A stretch of DNA of 64,000 nucleotides from DAHUXD01 sp963805495 (GCA_963805495.1 CAWDUQ010000001.1:558001-622000); one strand, 5' to 3'. Shown: positions 34,848 to 42,531, numbered from the stretch's first letter. Made by a program: numbers and translations. Notes: generated by a model from the sequence alone, not told the origin.

Positions 34848-34853
34848 ACTCTA
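34848..34853 (-). promoter_or_regulatory. -10 box TAGAGT, 9 nt before ATG 34838
   Basis: Minus-strand TAGAGT-N9-ATG without a Shine-Dalgarno sequence. Probable leaderless start for the amidohydrolase. Confidence 0.45.
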
Positions 34854-34896
34854 TCCCCGGATGTCTCGCGGTGGCGTGCCGGCCCGCGGCGGCTGC

Positions 34897-35841
34897 TCGG
34901 GGCGGCCGGGATCGAACCGGCCGCGCCTCGCTTTCGCTGGCACGTCCGCGGCGGCTGTTCTCAGGCGGGGGCTGTGCCCCCCGAGCCCCCCATGGTCGCC
35001 GGTTCGATCCTGCTGAGTCGGCGTTCGAAGGCGCGTGGCGAGTGAAGATTTGGTCGGGGCGGCCGGGATCGAACCGGCCGCGCCTCGCTCCGCTCGGCAC
35101 GTCCGCGGCGGCTGTTCTCAGGCGGGGGCTGCGCCCCCCGAGCCCCCCATGGTCGCCGGTTCGATCCTGCTGAGTCGGCGTTCGAAGGCGCGTGGCGAGT
35201 GAAGATTTGGTCGGGGCGGCCGGGATCGAACCGGCCGCGCCTCGCTTTCGCTCGGCACGTCCGCGGCGGCTGTTCTCAGGCGGGGGGCTGTGCCCCCCGA
35301 GCCCCCCATGGTCGCCGGTTCGATCCTGCTGAGTCGGCGTTCGAAGGCGCGTGGCGAGTGAAGATTTGGTCGGGGCGGCCGGGATCGAACCGGCCGCGCC
35401 TCGCTTTCGCTCGGCACGTCCGCGGCGGCTGTTCTCAGGCGGGGGGCTGCGCCCCCCGAGCCCCCATGGTCGCCGGTTCGATCCTGCTGAGTCGGCGTTC
35501 GAAGGCGCGTGGCGAGTGAAGATTTGGTCGGGGCGGCCGGGATCGAACCGGCCGCGCCTCGCTCCGCTCGGCACGTCCGCGGCGGCTGTTCTCAGGCGGG
35601 GGGCTGCGCCCCCCGAGCCCCCATGGTCGCCGGTTCGATCCTGCTGAGTCGGCGTTCGAAGGCGCGTGGCGAGTGAAGATTTGGTCGGGGCGGCCGGGAT
35701 CGAACCGGCCGCGCCTCGCTCCGCTCGGCACGTCCGCGGCGGCTGTTCTCAGGCGGGGGGCTGCGCCCCCCGAGCCCCCATGGTCGCCGGTTCGATCCTG
35801 CTGAGTCGGCGTTCGAAGGCGCGTGGCGAGTGAAGATTTGG
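34897..35841 (-). repeat. Six tandem ~158-bp units built from tRNA-Pro segments
   Basis: Units start (TCGGGGCGGCCGG on the plus strand) at 34897, 35054, 35211, 35370, 35528 and 35685, and the next unit position, 35842, is the 3' end of the intact tRNA-Pro gene. The period is 157-159 bp. In the tRNA direction each unit holds a 19-nt sequence exactly antisense to the variable loop/T arm of tRNA-Pro, a GC hairpin (GGGGGGC-tgt-GCCCCCC in plus orientation), and then a copy of the last ~28 nt of the tRNA including CCA plus ~20 nt of its 3' flank. Units lack the 5' half and anticodon, so they are not tRNA genes. Open frames through the array are not protein-coding. Confidence 0.85.
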
Positions 35842-35913
35842 TCGGGGCGGCCGGGATCGAACCGGCGACCATCTGCTCCCAAAGCAGATACGCTACCGCT
35901 GCGCTACGCCCCG
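35839..35913 (-). tRNA. tRNA-Pro (anticodon UGG)
   Basis: 75 nt with encoded CCA. The acceptor stem is CGGGGCG/CGCCCCG, with C1-G72 as is typical of bacterial tRNA-Pro. The D stem is GCGC/GCGT. The anticodon stem UCUGC/GCAGA carries loop UUUGGGA, giving UGG. The T arm is GCCGG-TTCGATC-CCGGC and the discriminator base is A. The tandem array of tRNA-derived units begins directly at its 3' end. Confidence 0.95.
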
Positions 35914-35922
35914 ATCTTCGGG

Positions 35923-35928
35923 ATTATC
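35923..35928 (-). promoter_or_regulatory. -10-like box of the tRNA-Pro gene
   Basis: GATAAT on the minus strand, 9 nt before the first tRNA base. No good -35 element is seen. Confidence 0.4.
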
Positions 35929-35951
35929 CCATTCTCCGCCGGGCGGAGCGC

Positions 35952-35980
35952 TTGACGCTTCCGGCGGCGACCCGTAGATT
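35952..35980 (+). promoter_or_regulatory. Sigma-70-type promoter, leaderless
   Basis: TTGACG, a 17-nt spacer, then TAGATT, which lies 6 nt before the ATG at 35987. One of the two best -35/-10 pairs in the window. Confidence 0.65.
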
Positions 35981-35986
35981 CGGCGA

Positions 35987-36391
35987 ATGGTTTTCCGCTC
36001 GCTCGCGATTTTCGCTCCGATTCTGATGTCGTTGTTCGTCGCGGCCCCCGACCGCGGAAAGGCTCTCCCGGCCGGCGAGTGGGGCGGCGGCGGCGTCAGC
36101 CTCGTGGTGGCGGAGAAGGGGGCGCAGCTCGAGTTCTCCTGCGCCCACGCGTCGATCGAGTCGGCGATCGTCCTCGACGAGGAGGGCCGCTTCGACGTCG
36201 CCGGAGTGTTCGTCCGGGAGGGTCCGGGGCCGGTTCGGGTGGACGACGACGGGGGCGAACCGGCGCGTTTTTCGGGCCGCGTCGAGAAGGACACGATGAC
36301 ACTGACCGTCGAGCGGACGACCGGGTCGCGAACGGTCGGGACCTTTACGCTGGAAAAGGGCCGAGTCTCTCGGATCCGGAAGTGCCAGTGA
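35987..36391 (+). CDS. Small secreted protein of unknown function
   Basis: 134 residues with a signal peptide (FRSLAIFAPILMSLFVAAPDRGKA). The mature part (LPAGEWGGGGVSLVVAEKGAQ, LEFSCAHASIESAIVLDEEG, FDVAGVFVREGPGP, LTVERTTGSRTVGTFTLEKG) is a small beta-rich domain with two cysteines. No named family is recognised; similar short exported proteins are common in this kind of genome. It is expressed from its own leaderless promoter and ends 13 nt before MITE copy 2. Confidence 0.72.
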   Translation: MVFRSLAIFAPILMSLFVAAPDRGKALPAGEWGGGGVSLVVAEKGAQLEFSCAHASIESAIVLDEEGRFDVAGVFVREGPGPVRVDDDGGEPARFSGRVEKDTMTLTVERTTGSRTVGTFTLEKGRVSRIRKCQ

Positions 36392-36404
36392 CCCGCGCCG
36401 CGAG

Positions 36405-36536
36405 CTAGCGGCCTGTCACCGAAGAGTTGATAGCGCCATGGTGTGTAGGGGCGGCCCTCGCGGCCGCCCTCGGGCGGGGACAAGCCCCGCCCCTACGACC
36501 GTGTGCCGTAGAGCGACTTCCGTTACGGAACACTAG
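36405..36536 (-). mobile_element. 132-bp MITE-like element, copy 2 (inverted)
   Basis: Aligned to copy 1 in reverse orientation it matches without gaps at about 118 of 132 positions and keeps both terminal repeats and the internal hairpins. Its right end (CTAG at 36533-36536) contains the TAG stop of the decarboxylase gene. The two copies enclose 3.2 kb with the amidohydrolase, the tRNA array and the small secreted protein. Confidence 0.75.
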
Positions 36537-38014
36537 CGGCCGGCGATGCGCCGGGCGGCCGTCTCGCCTGCCGCCCTCATCAGGAGATCCAGGTCGGCGC
36601 GGCGCGTGCGGTGGTTCGTCAGGTTGACGCGGATCGCGAGGCACCCGCGTATCCGGGTGGTGGATGGGGCGGCGACGCCGCTCTCCTGCAGATCGACGAC
36701 GACGTCCTCGTTCAGGCGGTCGAGCGTCGCGTCGTCCCAGCCTTCCGGCCGGAAGCGGAAACAGACGATGTCGAGCGAGGGGTCGTTCATCAGCTCGGCC
36801 CCCGGCGTGCGGCGAACGAGATCGGCGAGGTACTGCGCCTGCCGGCAGTTCTTCTCGATTGCCCGCGCGAACGCCCTGGCGCCGTGCTCCTTCAACGCGA
36901 ACCAGACCTTGAGCGCCCGGAAGCCGCGGGAGAGCTCGGGGCCCAGGTCGGCGGGCCACTCGCCGCCGCCGGCGAGACCGCGGCTGACGGACCGCAGGTA
37001 AGCGGGCTGCATGGAGAAAGCCGCCCGGTGCCGGTCTCCGTCGCGGACCAGGAGGCACCCCGCGTCATACTGGACGTGCATCCACTTGTGAAAGTCGAAC
37101 GCGAGCGAGTCCGCTTGCTCGAGTCCCCGCACAAGGGGGCGCAGCTCGTCGCTCAGCGCGGCGAGCGCGCCGAAGGCCCCGTCGACGTGGAACCAGAGTA
37201 TCTCTTCGCGGCAGACCGCGGCGAGCGCGTCGAGATCGTCGATCGAGCCCGTGTTGACGGTGCCGGCGGTGCCGATGACGCAGAACGGCTCCCGCCCGGC
37301 GTCGCGATCCGCGGTGATCGCACCGCGCAGCGCCTGGACGTCCATCCGGAAGCCGGCGTCGACGGGCACCGGGCGGAGCGACTCGCGTCCGAGCCCGAGA
37401 ACCTCGACGGCCCGGGTCACGGACTGGTGGGCCTCCGCGGAGGTGTAGGCCGTCAGCGGCCGGGTGCGGCCCTGCAGGCCCCGGAGGCGGACGTCGCCGT
37501 CGCCACGGGCGTTTCTCGCGACGGTCAGACCGACGAGGTTGGCCATCGACGTTCCGGTCAACAGGATGCCGCTCGCCTTCGATGGAAATCCGAACATCGA
37601 GCGGCACCAGTCGATGACGGCGCGCTCGACGTAGAGCCCGGCATGGACTCGCCCCCCGCAGTTCACGTTCATCGCCGCGCCCAGAAGCTCGGCCACGATG
37701 CCCGAGGGAAGGCCGACGCCGTGGACCCATCCGAAGAACCGCGGGTGGATGTTGCCGACGGGGAAGGGAAGAACGAGGTCGCGGAAGTCCCGATACGCCG
37801 CCGCGAGCCCCTGGGGATCGGCCGGCAGCGGTTCGGCGAGTCTCGCCTGGACGCTCTCCGGGACCGGACGCCAGACCGGGCGGTCGCGAACGGTGCGGAC
37901 GAAGTCAATCGCTTCGTCGAGGGCGGCGTGGGCGATCGCGCGAAACTCCTCCCAGTCGGCCGGATCGAGAGAGTCGGGAGACTCGGAGTCTGCGGTGTCG
38001 GGACCGTCCGTCAT
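36533..38014 (-). CDS. PLP-dependent aromatic-L-amino-acid-type decarboxylase
   Basis: 493 residues, the usual length for group II decarboxylases. Visible features are HPRFFGWVHG, GILLTGTSMANLVGL, SAEAHQSVTRAVEVLGLG, VIGTAGTVNTGSIDDL, WFHVDGAFGA and the PLP-binding Lys in FDFHKWMHV near residue 312. It would convert an aromatic or related amino acid to its amine. The N-terminus overlaps the preceding gene by 110 nt, and a TACAGT box 7 nt before the ATG suggests an additional leaderless promoter. The stop codon comes from MITE copy 2. Confidence 0.9.
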   Translation of the reverse strand: MTDGPDTADSESPDSLDPADWEEFRAIAHAALDEAIDFVRTVRDRPVWRPVPESVQARLAEPLPADPQGLAAAYRDFRDLVLPFPVGNIHPRFFGWVHGVGLPSGIVAELLGAAMNVNCGGRVHAGLYVERAVIDWCRSMFGFPSKASGILLTGTSMANLVGLTVARNARGDGDVRLRGLQGRTRPLTAYTSAEAHQSVTRAVEVLGLGRESLRPVPVDAGFRMDVQALRGAITADRDAGREPFCVIGTAGTVNTGSIDDLDALAAVCREEILWFHVDGAFGALAALSDELRPLVRGLEQADSLAFDFHKWMHVQYDAGCLLVRDGDRHRAAFSMQPAYLRSVSRGLAGGGEWPADLGPELSRGFRALKVWFALKEHGARAFARAIEKNCRQAQYLADLVRRTPGAELMNDPSLDIVCFRFRPEGWDDATLDRLNEDVVVDLQESGVAAPSTTRIRGCLAIRVNLTNHRTRRADLDLLMRAAGETAARRIAGR

Positions 38015-39161
38015 TGCGGGGACTGTACCGCGCCGGCGCGGCGCGGCGCTCGTCTGCTCGCAGGCCGCGGGCGGCCAGGATCCCCAGCTGACGCAGCCCC
38101 CGGCGCCAGAGCGGCTGCCGGCGTCCCGAAAGTGCGCGCTCCACCTGCTTGAGGAGCCGGCGGTCCTTGAGACCCGCGACGATTTCGCGCCACTGGCCTT
38201 CCACTTCCGGATGCACGTCGTACAGGCTGCCGATCGCAGTTCGCAGGGAAGGGGCCGTCTCGAACGAGGCCAGGCCGTCGGGCGAACCCGACACGAGCAG
38301 CTGCATGCGCGTGCGAATGCACTTTTCGCACATTCCGCAGTTCAATTCACGCGTCTTGATCGCCAGGCAGACGCGAAGGCGGCCGTGAAGCCGGTCCCAC
38401 TTTGCGACCGAAGCGACGCGCTCGAGGCGCGAGAGCTCGGCGCTGAAGTTCTCGAGCTTCACCGACCCCGAGGACCATGCCGCGTCGAGGTCGGGCGCCG
38501 ATCCCCAGGGGGGCGGGACGTCGCTCGCGGCAACGTACATCGTGTGGACGTGGGAGCCGAGGGCGTGGGCCATGGCCGCCAGCGCCCCTATGTGATTGGT
38601 CCCCCAGCGGACCAGCTTGAACACCGGATGGTCGCGGAGGTTGGTCCGGATCGTGACGAACTCCACGCCGCAGGCCGCGGCCGTCGCGCCGAGCGAGGCA
38701 CGGGCGCGGCGGAGCCGGTCCTCGTCCGAGAGCGGAATGTCGAAACCCTCGACGAAGACGGCGTAACGAAGGCGCGGATGCAGCTGCTGCAGAACGTAAG
38801 CGGAGTCGATGCCGCCCGTGTAGAACACTCCCGCGTCCGGCCCCGGTGGCGGGGCGGCGCCGACGGCAGCGCGGACCCCGCCTTCGGAGAGCGCCGGCCA
38901 CCACTCGTGCGCCCGGCGCCGTACGAAGTCGAGATTTTCGAGAAGGGCCGCGTCGAGCCGGCCGGCGACGTCGAGGTTCGCGTGGAGAGACATCACCGGC
39001 ATCAGGAACGGGCAGACGAGGACCTCCGGCCGTGGGGACAGCGGCAGACGCGACTCGAAGAACACCTCGGTGCCGGCGACGGTGGCCACGAGGCGCCAGA
39101 GGTCGGGCCCCGCGCGCTCGAGGCGGGGCTCCGGAATCGTGATGACGCTCGTGGCCGGCAT
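37905..39161 (-). CDS. PP-loop (adenine nucleotide alpha-hydrolase) ATPase-like protein
   Basis: 418 residues. The PP-loop is FYTGGIDSAYVLQQL (variant SGGxDS). A Cys cluster near the C-terminus (RVCLAIKTRELNCGMCEKCIRTR) is likely to bind zinc, as in QueC-like or tRNA-modifying PP-loop enzymes. Such enzymes adenylate a carboxylate or carbonyl before amide, thiol or nitrile formation. It starts one base inside the stop of the cysteine-synthase-like gene. The last ~55 residues are Arg-rich and overlap the next gene, suggesting that the original stop was lost. Confidence 0.78.
   Translation of the reverse strand: MPATSVITIPEPRLERAGPDLWRLVATVAGTEVFFESRLPLSPRPEVLVCPFLMPVMSLHANLDVAGRLDAALLENLDFVRRRAHEWWPALSEGGVRAAVGAAPPPGPDAGVFYTGGIDSAYVLQQLHPRLRYAVFVEGFDIPLSDEDRLRRARASLGATAAACGVEFVTIRTNLRDHPVFKLVRWGTNHIGALAAMAHALGSHVHTMYVAASDVPPPWGSAPDLDAAWSSGSVKLENFSAELSRLERVASVAKWDRLHGRLRVCLAIKTRELNCGMCEKCIRTRMQLLVSGSPDGLASFETAPSLRTAIGSLYDVHPEVEGQWREIVAGLKDRRLLKQVERALSGRRQPLWRRGLRQLGILAARGLRADERRAAPARYSPRNDGRSRHRRLRVSRLSRSGRLGGVSRDRPRRPRRSD
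38022..38027 (-). promoter_or_regulatory. -10 box TACAGT, 7 nt before ATG 38014
   Basis: Minus-strand TACAGT-N7-ATG inside the 3' part of the upstream gene; a possible internal leaderless promoter for the decarboxylase. Confidence 0.4.
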
Positions 39162-40189
39162 CAGAAGTCGGAAGGATCCAGATGCGTCGAGTACTTGTCG
39201 AGGTAGGGCAGTGGAGAGTCCGCGCAGACGAACGTCGCGAGAACCTCGCCGTCCCTGTTCCGGAGGGAATCGAGCCCGGAATCTTTCCGTCCTTCGAGGA
39301 ACTTCAACAATCCCGCCAGGGCGAGCCCCGAGCTCGGGCCGGCCAAGATTCCGCAGCGGCAGAGCTCGAGGCTTCTCTTGAAGGACTCTTTCGTTCCGAC
39401 CTCGACGACTCCGTCCATCGCGGCGCGCCACGGAAAAGCGATTTCGCCGAGCGCGCGCTCGGACCGGAGCCCGGGAACGGCGCTGTCGGGATCGCACATG
39501 GCCCCGACGACCGTCACCCCGGTCGCGTTGGTGCGGAAGAAGCGGCTCGCGCCGACGAGGGTCCCGGTCGTCCCCAGTCCGGCGACGAAAACCGTGAGCC
39601 GGCCCCCGGTCTGCTCCCACATCTCCGGAGCGAGCCACTTTTCGAAGGCCCGGGGATTGGCGTCGTTCTCGTACTGGGCGAGGTTGACCCACCCGGGCTG
39701 GCCTCCGATCTCGCGGGCCTGCGCGATCCCGCTCGGCGATCGGCCCGTATCGCGGACGAACCGCGGTTCGACCCCGCAGAGCCGCAGAAGGTCGAGCTTG
39801 CCGGGGGCGAGGTCCCACGGGACCATGGCCACGACGCGCGAGATCCCGAAGTGCTCGGCGAGGATCCCGAGCGCGAAAGCCGTGTTTCCGGAACTGCTCT
39901 CGACGAGCGTTTCGACGCCCTCGAGATCGCCGGCGGCCTCGGCCTCGAGGAGCATGTTGATCGCCGTCAGGGACTTGATGTTCAGCAGGGGCAGCAGGTA
40001 CATGAGCTTGGCGAAGATCCGGACGTCATTCTCACGGAAGGGGTTCAGGCGGGCGGGAAGCTCGACGAGGGGCAGCTCCCGGTGGTTGTCCGGATTCAGG
40101 AAGTCCCGAAGGGCGTTGGGCCCCTCGAAGACTCCGCGTTGCGGAGTGACCGCCCTGTCGATCGTCTCCTTGATGAGTCCTCCGGTCAC
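39161..40189 (-). CDS. Cysteine synthase-like PLP enzyme (beta-replacement family)
   Basis: 342 residues from GTG 40189. This start is chosen because TAGAGT lies 7 nt before it and homology begins soon after; an ATG at 40243 would add 18 residues. Family features are the PLP Lys region (NIKSLTAINMLLEAEA), the asparagine loop ESSSGNTAFALG, the phosphate loop GLGTTGTLVG and GILAGPSSGLALAG. The Lys context differs from the usual SFKDR of true cysteine synthases, pointing to a specialised beta-replacement or diamino-acid enzyme such as those in siderophore and peptide pathways. It is the first gene of the 36.5-40.2 kb operon. Confidence 0.82.
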   Translation of the reverse strand: MTGGLIKETIDRAVTPQRGVFEGPNALRDFLNPDNHRELPLVELPARLNPFRENDVRIFAKLMYLLPLLNIKSLTAINMLLEAEAAGDLEGVETLVESSSGNTAFALGILAEHFGISRVVAMVPWDLAPGKLDLLRLCGVEPRFVRDTGRSPSGIAQAREIGGQPGWVNLAQYENDANPRAFEKWLAPEMWEQTGGRLTVFVAGLGTTGTLVGASRFFRTNATGVTVVGAMCDPDSAVPGLRSERALGEIAFPWRAAMDGVVEVGTKESFKRSLELCRCGILAGPSSGLALAGLLKFLEGRKDSGLDSLRNRDGEVLATFVCADSPLPYLDKYSTHLDPSDF

Positions 40190-40196
40190 CCGACCG

Positions 40197-40202
40197 ACTC
40201 TA
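40197..40202 (-). promoter_or_regulatory. -10 box TAGAGT, 7 nt before GTG 40189
   Basis: Minus-strand TAGAGT-CGGTCGG-GTG. It supports GTG 40189 as the start and a leaderless message for the operon. Confidence 0.5.
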
Positions 40203-40435
40203 GCAAAGCCCTTCCGCCCGGGCCCTGCATTGTCTGGTCGCATCGGTCGCTCGGTTGTGGGTGGCCCATCCAGGCTGCGGCGATCGGCCCGACCCGGTCA
40301 TCCGCGATCCGGCGAGGATCTTCGTCCGGAAGACGGGATTCCGGGGCGGGAAAAGCCGGGCCGGCACGACGTTCCCATGCCTCTCGTCATGAGCCTCCTA
40401 TTCCTCGCGGATGGCGGCCGCCGGCGGATCGTCGG

Positions 40436-40464
40436 TTGACCCTCCGGCCGAGTGTGGGAGAATC
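40436..40464 (+). promoter_or_regulatory. Possible promoter of the esterase gene
   Basis: TTGACC, 17 nt, AGAATC, followed by a 42-nt leader with an AAGGATGGGAG ribosome-binding region. The -10 match is weak. The rest of the 317-nt gap (40190-40506) shows no gene. Confidence 0.35.
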
Positions 40465-40506
40465 CCGCCTCTTTTCGAACGATCAAAACAAGAAGGATGG
40501 GAGTCG

Positions 40507-41220
40507 ATGGAGCGCGAATACATCGCCTGGGATTCGCCCGCGCTGGGGCGCCGGATGGAGCTTCTCTGGTTCGGCCGCGGCGGACAGCCGATGATCTGGT
40601 TCCCGACCTCGCAGGGGCGCTTTTACCAGAACGAGGATTTCGGGCTCATCGGCGCGGTCGCGGACCTGATCGACCGCGGCGCAATCCAGGTCTGCTGCGT
40701 CGACAGCGTGGACTCGGAGAGCTTCTACGCTTCGGAGAAGCACCCGTCCGAGAGGATCCGGCGGCACGATCAGTACGACGCGTACCTCGCCGGAGAGGTC
40801 GTTCCGTTCGCCGCCGCCAGGGGGCGCCACGCGGGCCGCATCGCGACGCTGGGCACGTCGTTCGGCGCCTACCACGCGGCGAACTTCGGCTTCCGCCATC
40901 CCGATCTCGTCGACAAGGTCGTGGGCTTCTCGGGCAAGTACGACATCCACAACTTCCTCGACGGATACTGGGACGAGCTGTGCTACTTCCACTGCCCGAC
41001 GGCGAACGTGCCCAACATGGACGGCGAATGGGTGGCGCGCCTTTCGGCGATGGACATCGCGATCGTCACCGGGGAGACCGACAACATCCTCTCGGGCACG
41101 ACGACGATGCTCGGCATCCTCGATGCCAAGGGGATCCGGCACCGCGGGAGCGTCTGGAAGGCGCCCTACGGACACGACTGGCCGTGGTGGATGACCCAGA
41201 TCCGCAGCTACGTTCCGTAG
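40507..41220 (+). CDS. Esterase-family alpha/beta hydrolase
   Basis: 237 residues. Esterase-D-like features include MIWFPTSQGRFYQNEDFGL, the nucleophile elbow GTSFGAYHAANFGFRH (Ser in GTSFG), GFSGKYDIHNFLDGYW and a late catalytic His in APYGHDWPWW. It has no signal peptide, so it is cytoplasmic. ATG 40507 follows AAGGATGGGAG. It is convergent with the amidoligase genes at 41.3-45.9 kb. Esterases of this type recur next to ATP-grasp/GCS2 ligases, where they may release or hydrolyse a conjugate. Confidence 0.85.
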   Translation: MEREYIAWDSPALGRRMELLWFGRGGQPMIWFPTSQGRFYQNEDFGLIGAVADLIDRGAIQVCCVDSVDSESFYASEKHPSERIRRHDQYDAYLAGEVVPFAAARGRHAGRIATLGTSFGAYHAANFGFRHPDLVDKVVGFSGKYDIHNFLDGYWDELCYFHCPTANVPNMDGEWVARLSAMDIAIVTGETDNILSGTTTMLGILDAKGIRHRGSVWKAPYGHDWPWWMTQIRSYVP

Positions 41221-41230
41221 GGACGACCGG

Positions 41231-41306
41231 AGGGGGCGGGGACAAGCCCCGGCCCCTGCGACCGGGAACCGAAAATGGCGTAGGGGCGGCCCTTGCGGCC
41301 GCCCCG
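41231..41306 (+). repeat. Dispersed GC hairpin repeat (REP-like), two stem-loops
   Basis: GGGGGCGGGGACAAGCCCC and GGGGCGGCCCTTGCGGCC form two hairpins. The same modules make up the interior of the two MITE-like elements, here in a different order and without the CTAG ends. The repeat lies between convergent genes and may also act as a terminator. Confidence 0.55.
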
Positions 41307-41314
41307 GCACGGGG

Positions 41315-42505
41315 TCACGCCGGCCAGAGGTTGCCCGACGATCCCACCCAGGTCTTGTCGTGGTTGTAGTTGACGCCCATCATCTTGCCCTGAGAGAGGC
41401 GGGCGAGGGTCGTGACGGGCAGGGGCGCGCCTTCCCGCCACACGAACATGATGCGCACCTCGACCTTCGAGAAGTTGCCGTCGGGCGTTTCGATCGCGGG
41501 CGCGTACTCGATCTTGCGCATCAGGAGCGTGTGGGCGCGCTGGTCCTCGGGCACGGCCGCGAGGTCGCCGGGCGTGACCTCGACCTTCACGCCCGAGCCT
41601 GCGAAGGAGTAGAGCGGCTTCAAGACCCAATTGTCGAGGTCCTTCGGAGCCTCCGGAAGCTCCGAAAGGAAAAAAGACTCGGGTACCGTGGGGTGGCGGA
41701 GCTCCGGCAGGCAGTGCTTGCTCCAGCGAAAGTACCAGTTGGGATGGCCCGCCCACGAAACGTCGAGGCGCGAGGTCAGGTCGAAGGGGAGCTTTGCGCC
41801 GGTCGCCTCGAGCTCGTCGAAGATGAGGCGGTTGTAGATGCGCCGGATGCGCGTCGGCTTGCCGTCGCGGCGGTACCAGAGCTCCCGGCCTCGCTTCTCG
41901 ATCTCGGAGGGGTCGAGCGCCTTGACGCCCCAGAATTGCTCCGTGAAGGCGAAGTCGATGGCGGTCTTCTGATGCGGCGGGTCGAGGTCGAGCAGAACGA
42001 CTTCCTCCGCAGGCAGCCCCGCGAGAATCGCGTCGCCGACGACTCGCTTGTAGGAGGCGGTGTCGAGGCCGGAGAGGTACCAGTCGAGCGTATCGCCGTC
42101 GGGGCAGAGGCGCGCGAGCTCTTCGCACTGGGCGACCTGGAACGCGTAGAGCGTCGGGAAGGCCTGGAGCTCGATCAGCTTCGGGGCGAGGCGGCCGCCG
42201 GAGTCGCGCGTGACCGCGAAATCCGTGACCGCGAAGACAGGTAGCTCGTCGCAGCCGGGCACGTCGAGGGCGCGCGGCACCGCGGCGAGCGACCGGTAGA
42301 GCGCCGCCGGAGTCGAGAGCTGGCGGAAGATCTCGAGCGACGCCTCGACCATCTCGTCGCGGAGCTCCGGTGGGAGGAACGCCGGCGTTTCCGCCAGACG
42401 AAACGGGATCTCCATCCCGCCGCGTTCGCCGAGTCGCCGGGCGTACTCGCGGTACCGCGCGTCGGTGTAGGCCGCGTTGTACGCACGCCGCAGCTCCGGG
42501 ATCAT
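41315..42505 (-). CDS. ATP-grasp-like ligase of unknown specificity
   Basis: 396 residues. No close named family is recognised, but the C-terminal half has ATP-grasp traits: DNWVLKPLYSFAGSGV (ATP-binding Lys and glycine loop), HTLLMRKIEYAP and KVEVRIMFVW (metal-binding acidic residues), then GKMMGVNYNHDKTWVG. The N-terminal half (KLIELQAFPTLYAFQ, WYLSGLDTASYKRVV) is conserved-looking. ATG 42505 was chosen over upstream codons because TAAACT lies 8 nt before it. It probably ligates a carboxylate to an amine, acting with the other ligases of this island. Confidence 0.68.
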   Translation of the reverse strand: MIPELRRAYNAAYTDARYREYARRLGERGGMEIPFRLAETPAFLPPELRDEMVEASLEIFRQLSTPAALYRSLAAVPRALDVPGCDELPVFAVTDFAVTRDSGGRLAPKLIELQAFPTLYAFQVAQCEELARLCPDGDTLDWYLSGLDTASYKRVVGDAILAGLPAEEVVLLDLDPPHQKTAIDFAFTEQFWGVKALDPSEIEKRGRELWYRRDGKPTRIRRIYNRLIFDELEATGAKLPFDLTSRLDVSWAGHPNWYFRWSKHCLPELRHPTVPESFFLSELPEAPKDLDNWVLKPLYSFAGSGVKVEVTPGDLAAVPEDQRAHTLLMRKIEYAPAIETPDGNFSKVEVRIMFVWREGAPLPVTTLARLSQGKMMGVNYNHDKTWVGSSGNLWPA

Positions 42506-42513
42506 CGCGGCGC

Positions 42514-42519
42514 AGTTTA
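42514..42519 (-). promoter_or_regulatory. -10 box TAAACT, 8 nt before ATG 42505
   Basis: Minus-strand TAAACT-N8-ATG, with no Shine-Dalgarno sequence. It gives the ligase its own leaderless promoter inside the island. Confidence 0.5.
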
Positions 42520-42531
42520 CCGAATGCCGTT

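Noticed and set aside
34897..35841. CRISPR array
   Set aside because: The period is about 158 bp with nearly identical whole units and no unique spacers; no cas genes are present.
34897..35841. Additional tRNA genes or complete pseudo-tRNAs in each array unit
   Set aside because: Units hold only the T arm, acceptor 3' strand and CCA; the 5' acceptor strand, D arm and anticodon arm are absent.
33571..35872. Several long open frames running through the tandem array on both strands
   Set aside because: They repeat the same translated unit in different frames, lack start and codon signals and simply reflect stop-poor GC-rich repeats derived from tRNA. Not annotated as genes.
40190..40243. ATG 40243 as start of the cysteine-synthase-like gene
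   Set aside because: The added 18 residues look non-homologous, the TAGAGT promoter box would lie inside the gene, and GTG 40189 has the leaderless spacing seen elsewhere in the window.
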